Assembly: GCA_040384325.1 (NCBI GenBank)
Contig: JAZKJL010000004.1
Coordinates: forward strand, 248,001 to 312,000
From: JACMLX01 sp040384325
Lineage (GTDB): Bacteria; Gemmatimonadota; Gemmatimonadetes; Gemmatimonadales; Gemmatimonadaceae
Reading direction: 5' to 3'
DNA length: 64,000 bases
Both the position numbers and the translations under genes were made by a program. This document shows, piece by piece, positions 59,914-64,000 of the stretch. The notes beneath the pieces are model-generated. The model ran no database searches, was not told the DNA's origin, and saw nothing but the letters and a program-made list of their open reading frames with translations. The number at the start of each line of letters is the position of its first letter. The stretch's first letter is position 1.

Positions 59914-62900
59914 CTAGAACACCACCGGCATCGTGACACCCAGCTTCGCGGCCTTGGCGGCGAACGAACTCAGGTCGGTGGCGACCAGGGTGGCGAACTT
60001 CTGCTTCAGCGTGTCGAGCTGCGTGCGCAGTACGCCGTAGACCTCCACATGCTGGTCGGTGGGGCGGAAGTCGGCGCTGGATGCCGCCACGTCACTGCCC
60101 ACCGACGCCAGCTTCTCGTACAGCTGGTTCGGCGTGCGGAACGCATCTTCGCGCGCACCGGTGAGGGCGATGTCGTACAGCTGCCCCTCGATCTCGATCA
60201 CCTTCTTCTCCACCGCCTCGATCTCCTTCAGGAACGCCTCGGCGTCGGTGATCGACGGATCGCGGCCGGGTGAGGCGCCGTACTCGCGCGCATCACGCAC
60301 CTTCTCGCGCAGCATGCTGCGCATCTGCTCGAAGCCGCGGCGGTTCCACTCCGATTCGTCGATCAGCGCCACCGTCTCGTTGAGCGCGTCGCGAATGCGC
60401 AATGCGAGCGCGACCTGTGCGGTGATGTCGCCATCGGTGCCGCGGCTGTTGGGATCGCGGCGCACCTCGACCGTCTGTCGCAGCGTGTCGCCCTTCCAGA
60501 GCAGCGCCACGGTGTAGGTGCCGGGTGCCACCAGCGGGCCGACCTGGCCACCCACGAGGTCCAGGTCCCACGGCACCAGCGGCCGCGAATCGAGCACACG
60601 CAGGGCAGTGTTGCCCGGTGGTGCGGTGCGCAGCTTCGCCTTCCGCGGCCCGTCGTGGCGCAGGTCCCAGAGCGCACGATTGAGGCCGCGCTTGGCCGCT
60701 GGCGCGCGGAACTTCCGGATCAGCGTGCCGCGTGCGTCGAACACGCGGAAGTTCACCGAGTCACGGGCGGTGGAATCGGTGGCGATGCTGGCCACGGTGT
60801 AGTTGATGGTGGCGGCCAGCGGCGGGTCCTCGCCGTTCACCAGCGAGTTCGGTGAACCGGTGGGTGTGGCCACCTTGCGGAAGCGATAGGCGGCGCGCAT
60901 CGGCAGCAGCGTGGCGGCCCTGGGCACCAGCGAGTCGGCCAGCGTGCGCAGGTACGAGATGTCGTCGGCGATGTAGAAGCCGCGTCCGTAGGTGGAGACC
61001 ACGAGGTCGTGGAAGTGCCCCTGGATCTCGATCCAGCTCACCGGGGCGTGCGGCAGGTTGCCGTTGATCTCGACCCAGTTGGCGCCGTCGTTGAGCGACA
61101 CGTAGAGCGCGTTCTCGGTGCCGGCGTAGAGCATGCCGCGGCGCACCGGGTCCTGCCGCACCACGTGCACGTAACTGAACACGCTCTTCGGCAGGTCACC
61201 GCTGATGCGCACCCAGGTGCGACCGAAGTCGGTGGTGCGGTAGATGTAGGGATCGCGATCGTTGATCAGGTGCGCATCCACCGACATGTAGGCCGTGCCC
61301 GCATCCCACTTGCTCGGTTCGATGTTCGAGATCGTGCTCCACTTCGGCAGCCCCGGCACATTGGCCGTCAGGTTGGTCCAGGTGGTGCCACCGTCGCGCG
61401 TGAGGTGTACCAACCCGTCCATCGTTCCCGCCCAGATCACGCCCTTCTGCACCGGCGACTCGGCGATCGCGAACAGCACCGTCACGTTTTCCACGAACAG
61501 GTTGTCCACCACCAGGCCACCGGACGATTCCTGCTTCGACTTGTCGTTGGTGGAGAGGTCGGGAGAGATGATGGTCCAGGTCTGGCCACCGTTGGTGGTG
61601 CGATGGATCACCTGCGAGCCGACGTACACGGTGTTGTGGTCGTGCGGCGACATGTGGATCGGGAACGTCCACTGGAAGCGGTACTTGAGGTCCTTCGGCG
61701 CCACGCCGTAGCCGGCCTCGGGCCACGGTTCCACCGCGCGCGACATGCGGGTCTGCAGGTCGAAGGTCTCGAGGCCGGCATCGTAGCAGCCGCTCCACAC
61801 GGTGCGGTTGTCCACCGTGTCGGGGATCGACCAGCCACTCTCGCAGCCGCCCACCGGGCTCCAGACGCCGATGTTGCGCGACCCGCGCGAGTTGCTCGGC
61901 CCGACGTACGAGTATCCGTCCTGCCGGTTGCCGAAGAGGTTGTACGGAATCTGGTTGTCCACCGCCACGTGGTACATCTGCGCATTCGGCAACGCGATGC
62001 GCTGGAACGAGCGTCCACCGTCGATGGTGATGCCCACGCCACCGTCGTCACCGACCATGAATCGATCGGGATCACTGGGGTCCCACCAGATGTCGTGCAG
62101 GTCGCCGCCGGCGCGCGGTGCGTTGGGCATCTTGGTCACGCCGCCGTCGAGTGTTCCCACGAAGCGCACGCCGACCACGAACAGCTTGTCGGCGTTGTCG
62201 GGCGCGATGCCGAAGCGTGTGTAGTACTGCGGCCGCTCGAGCAGGTCGTGGTCGCGGTTGACCGAGCGCCAGCTGCGTCCGCCGTCATCGGAACGGTAGA
62301 GCGCCGGCTCCTTCATCTCGATCAGCGCGTACAGCCGGCGTGCGTCGCTGCGTGCCACGCCGATGCCGATCTTGCCCATCGTGCCCGCCTTCGGCAATCC
62401 GCGACCCCAGCCCTGTCCATCACTGCCGCCATCGAGGCGCACCCAGGTGTCGCCGGCATCGCGCGACATCCAGATGCCGCTGCCATTGCCGCCGGAATGC
62501 TTGTTCCACGGCACGATGTACTGCTGCCAGCTGGCGGCGAACAGCACGCGCGGATTGGTGGGGTCCATCGCGACGTCGATCACGCCAGTGCTGTCGTTCA
62601 CGAACAGGACCTTCTTCCACGTCGTGCCGCCGTCGGTGGTGCGCCAGAGACCGCGATCCTGCTGCGGACCGTAGCCGTGTCCCTGCGCCGCGGCGTACAC
62701 CACGTCGGGATTGGTCGGGTGGATGATCACGCGACCGATGCGTCCGGTGTTCTCGAGCCCCATCCTGCGCCAGTGCTGGCCCGCGTCGGTGGAGCGGTAG
62801 ATGCCGTCACCGATCGAGACGTTGCTGCGCAGGAACGTTTCACCGGTGCCGAACCAGACCACGTTCGCGTCGGACGGTGCCACCGCCACCGCACTCACCG

Positions 62901-63183
62901 ACGAGACGCGCAGCGAGTCGGTGACCGGCACCCAGCGCACGCCACCGTTGGTGCTCTTGAACAGCCCACCCGAAGCCGCGCCGGCATAGTAGGTCTTGTA
63001 CTCACCCGGCACGCCGGCCACCGCGATCACGCGATTGCCATCCGGGCCGACGAATCGCCAACTGGGCACCTTGATGAACGCGGTGTCGAGCGTCGACGGC
63101 CTGCGAGCGGCGGCGGTTGGGCGCTGGGCGGTGAGCAGGCCCGGAACGATGGCCAGCAGGGGCAGGGCGGCGCGGAGGCGCAT
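59914..63183 (-). CDS. Large secreted BNR/Asp-box repeat protein, paralogue of the one at 2737-5967
   Basis: 1089 aa. Signal peptide about residues 1-19 (LPLLAIVPGLLTAQ). About nine Asp boxes, including STNGGVRWVPV, STDAGQHWRRM, TTDGGTTWKKV, SDDGGRSWRSV, TRDGGTTWTNL and TTDFGRTWVRI, spread over about residues 60-740. Then an Ig-like sandwich (ATINYTVASIATDSTARD, LWDLRHDGPRKAK) and a helical tail ending DLSSFAAKAAKLGVTMPVVF. The layout equals that of the first BNR protein, including the VYVGSQ-type propeller segments. No sialidase catalytic set is recognised, so the glycosyl-hydrolase label common for this group is not supported. It ends 9 nt from the convergent M8-like gene. Confidence 0.87.
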   Translation of the reverse strand: MRLRAALPLLAIVPGLLTAQRPTAAARRPSTLDTAFIKVPSWRFVGPDGNRVIAVAGVPGEYKTYYAGAASGGLFKSTNGGVRWVPVTDSLRVSSVSAVAVAPSDANVVWFGTGETFLRSNVSIGDGIYRSTDAGQHWRRMGLENTGRIGRVIIHPTNPDVVYAAAQGHGYGPQQDRGLWRTTDGGTTWKKVLFVNDSTGVIDVAMDPTNPRVLFAASWQQYIVPWNKHSGGNGSGIWMSRDAGDTWVRLDGGSDGQGWGRGLPKAGTMGKIGIGVARSDARRLYALIEMKEPALYRSDDGGRSWRSVNRDHDLLERPQYYTRFGIAPDNADKLFVVGVRFVGTLDGGVTKMPNAPRAGGDLHDIWWDPSDPDRFMVGDDGGVGITIDGGRSFQRIALPNAQMYHVAVDNQIPYNLFGNRQDGYSYVGPSNSRGSRNIGVWSPVGGCESGWSIPDTVDNRTVWSGCYDAGLETFDLQTRMSRAVEPWPEAGYGVAPKDLKYRFQWTFPIHMSPHDHNTVYVGSQVIHRTTNGGQTWTIISPDLSTNDKSKQESSGGLVVDNLFVENVTVLFAIAESPVQKGVIWAGTMDGLVHLTRDGGTTWTNLTANVPGLPKWSTISNIEPSKWDAGTAYMSVDAHLINDRDPYIYRTTDFGRTWVRISGDLPKSVFSYVHVVRQDPVRRGMLYAGTENALYVSLNDGANWVEINGNLPHAPVSWIEIQGHFHDLVVSTYGRGFYIADDISYLRTLADSLVPRAATLLPMRAAYRFRKVATPTGSPNSLVNGEDPPLAATINYTVASIATDSTARDSVNFRVFDARGTLIRKFRAPAAKRGLNRALWDLRHDGPRKAKLRTAPPGNTALRVLDSRPLVPWDLDLVGGQVGPLVAPGTYTVALLWKGDTLRQTVEVRRDPNSRGTDGDITAQVALALRIRDALNETVALIDESEWNRRGFEQMRSMLREKVRDAREYGASPGRDPSITDAEAFLKEIEAVEKKVIEIEGQLYDIALTGAREDAFRTPNQLYEKLASVGSDVAASSADFRPTDQHVEVYGVLRTQLDTLKQKFATLVATDLSSFAAKAAKLGVTMPVVF

Positions 63184-63265
63184 GACTTCGGGGGCGGGGG
63201 AGTCAGTCCGGGGCGGTGCTGCCGGAATGTGAAACGCTACGCTGGCGGGCGGGAGTTCGCTGCCG

Positions 63266-63880
63266 TCAGCCCTTCTTCGCCCGCTCCGGCACGATCGTCT
63301 GCCCGTCGGCCAGCATCGCCACCAGCGTCGCGATCTTGCGCGAGCGTCCGGCGGCGGTCTTCATCGCATTGGTGCGGAAGGCGAGCGCGAAGAGGTTCAT
63401 CTTGCCGAGTGTCTTGAAGGTGGCGAGGGCGCGCGTGTTGGCGGTGATCGCCGCCATCAGGTCGGGCGGGATGCTGCTCGTGCTGGCCTCCCGGATCGGG
63501 GCATAGGCGGCCTCCCAGCGGCCGTCGGCGCGCGCCGCATCCACATGGCGCTGGCCGTGCTCCGTCATGCGCCCGGCCTTCACCAGTCGCGCGACGTGCT
63601 CCCGATTCACCTGGCTCCAGACGCTGCGTGGCCGACGTGGTGAGAAGCGCTGGATGAAGGAGTCTGCATCGAACGACTTCTTCAACCCATCGATCCACCC
63701 CCAGCACAACGCCACGTCGAGCGCCTCGGCATACGTGATCGATTTTCGCCCCGACGCCTTCTTGTGGATCTTGAGCCAGAGCTCCGTTTCGGTGGCGTGA
63801 TGCGTGGACAACCAGCGTTCGAAGGCCGCCGCGGTGGCGAAGGCCTTCACGCTTCGTGGATCGACGATCACCGGCACCAT
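63266..63880 (-). CDS. YdeI/OmpD-associated family protein
   Basis: 204 aa, no signal. Features of the YdeI group: FERWLSTHHATETELWLKIH near the start, SITYAEALDVALCWGWIDGLKK, then RFSPRRPRSVWSQVNREHV and the C-terminal TRKIATLVAMLADG-like helix (here RSRKIATLVAMLADG). Members are linked to antimicrobial-peptide or bacteriocin tolerance in enterics, but the molecular activity is unknown. It starts 22 nt after the gene upstream on the same strand. Confidence 0.85.
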   Translation of the reverse strand: MVPVIVDPRSVKAFATAAAFERWLSTHHATETELWLKIHKKASGRKSITYAEALDVALCWGWIDGLKKSFDADSFIQRFSPRRPRSVWSQVNREHVARLVKAGRMTEHGQRHVDAARADGRWEAAYAPIREASTSSIPPDLMAAITANTRALATFKTLGKMNLFALAFRTNAMKTAAGRSRKIATLVAMLADGQTIVPERAKKG

Positions 63881-63902
63881 GCGGGTGTGGCTCCGGTCGA
63901 CG

Positions 63903-64000
63903 TCAGAAGATCGGTCCGCGCGATCGCACCGTCACGTTCGGCACGCCGCGCTGCTTGAGCAACTCGTTGAACGCCGTCAGCTCCTTGTCGAACAGGGCAT
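63903..64000 (-). CDS. C-terminal end of an unidentified gene (possibly a third BNR protein)
   Basis: Reading the minus strand, the last 31 residues before the TGA (63905-63903) include DKELTAFNELLKQRGVPNV, then VTVRSRGPIF. The gene continues beyond the window. The pattern acidic-Leu-x-x-hydrophobic-N/A, then a short helix and GVP/PPL, resembles the C-termini of both BNR proteins in the window (DLVAVNKELARLKLPPL and DLSSFAAKAAKLGVTMP). A third family member is possible but rests on a weak similarity. Confidence 0.45.
   Translation of the reverse strand, partial: ALFDKELTAFNELLKQRGVPNVTVRSRGPIF

Noticed and set aside
61009..63417. 802-codon open frame on the plus strand
   Set aside because: It lies wholly opposite the BNR gene (59914-63183), its protein is His/Arg/Val-rich without any domain, and such long antisense frames are expected in DNA this rich in GC at third positions.
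1..64000. tRNA, rRNA, riboswitch, prophage or integron features
   Set aside because: No convincing cloverleaf, conserved rRNA segment, known riboswitch core, integrase or phage gene was seen on either strand by reading; a covariance-model scan could still reveal a small RNA.

Overview
The window is high-GC DNA from a Gram-negative bacterium with an outer membrane. It carries a SusC/SusD pair, many predicted lipoproteins (lipobox Cys near residue 15-30), and Tat or Sec secreted hydrolases. Features that together are typical of Gemmatimonadota (inference, no marker gene seen) include an ADOP-type MacB-like permease, large secreted BNR/Asp-box proteins, LVIVD-repeat and DUF305 proteins, BlaI/M56 pairs with HEAT repeats, DUF4397 and DUF4403 lipoproteins and a eukaryotic-type NADP-isocitrate dehydrogenase. 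No rRNA, tRNA, CRISPR array, transposase, integrase or phage gene was seen, so this looks like ordinary chromosome rich in secreted enzymes.

Layout. 1-11.3 kb: the end of an enoyl-CoA hydratase gene, a rifampin-phosphotransferase-like PEP-utilising enzyme, a 1076-aa secreted BNR-repeat protein, a helix-hairpin-helix protein, and an efflux operon (ADOP permease, HlyD-type adaptor, MacB/LolD-type ATPase). 11.3-17 kb: a serine beta-lactamase-family lipoprotein, a DNA-binding-domain-only GntR regulator, then BlaI, an M56/BlaR1-like sensor with C-terminal HEAT repeats, and a secreted HEAT protein. The last two share a Pro/Arg-rich tail, and perfect BlaI-type operators precede both blaI and the secreted HEAT gene. 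17-20.6 kb: an overlapping set of PLP decarboxylase, M20 peptidase and spermidine-synthase-like genes. 20.9-28.8 kb: M24B aminopeptidase, penicillin-acylase-family lipoprotein, SDR overlapping a subclass B3-type metallo-beta-lactamase, icd and rsmD. 28.9-43.4 kb: DUF4403 lipoprotein, cytochrome P450, agmatinase-like enzyme, two copies of a DUF305-LVIVD gene pair, a coiled-coil protein, a NAGPA-type glycosidase, a DUF2934-Hsp20 fusion, a class-V aminotransferase-fold protein and an Uma2 nuclease-like protein. 43.4-54.7 kb: M20 hydrolase, then SusC, SusD and a DUF4397 lipoprotein, a terminator, and an amidase plus CocE-type hydrolase. 54.7-64 kb: alpha/beta hydrolase, XRE-cupin regulator with a GNAT acetyltransferase, two adjacent metzincin-type lipoproteins, a second giant BNR protein, a YdeI-family protein and the C-terminus of a further gene.

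How the parts fit. The main theme is extracytoplasmic handling of peptides, amides and beta-lactam-like compounds: M20 (two), M24B, S15/CocE, amidase, penicillin acylase, serine hydrolase and B3 MBL, with SusCD uptake and MacAB-like export. The BlaI/M56-HEAT locus is the best candidate for a little-described signalling system. Two different imperfect inverted-repeat elements sit in two convergent intergenic gaps (about 20.65-20.86 and 27.97-28.21 kb), and strong hairpins mark several other gene ends.
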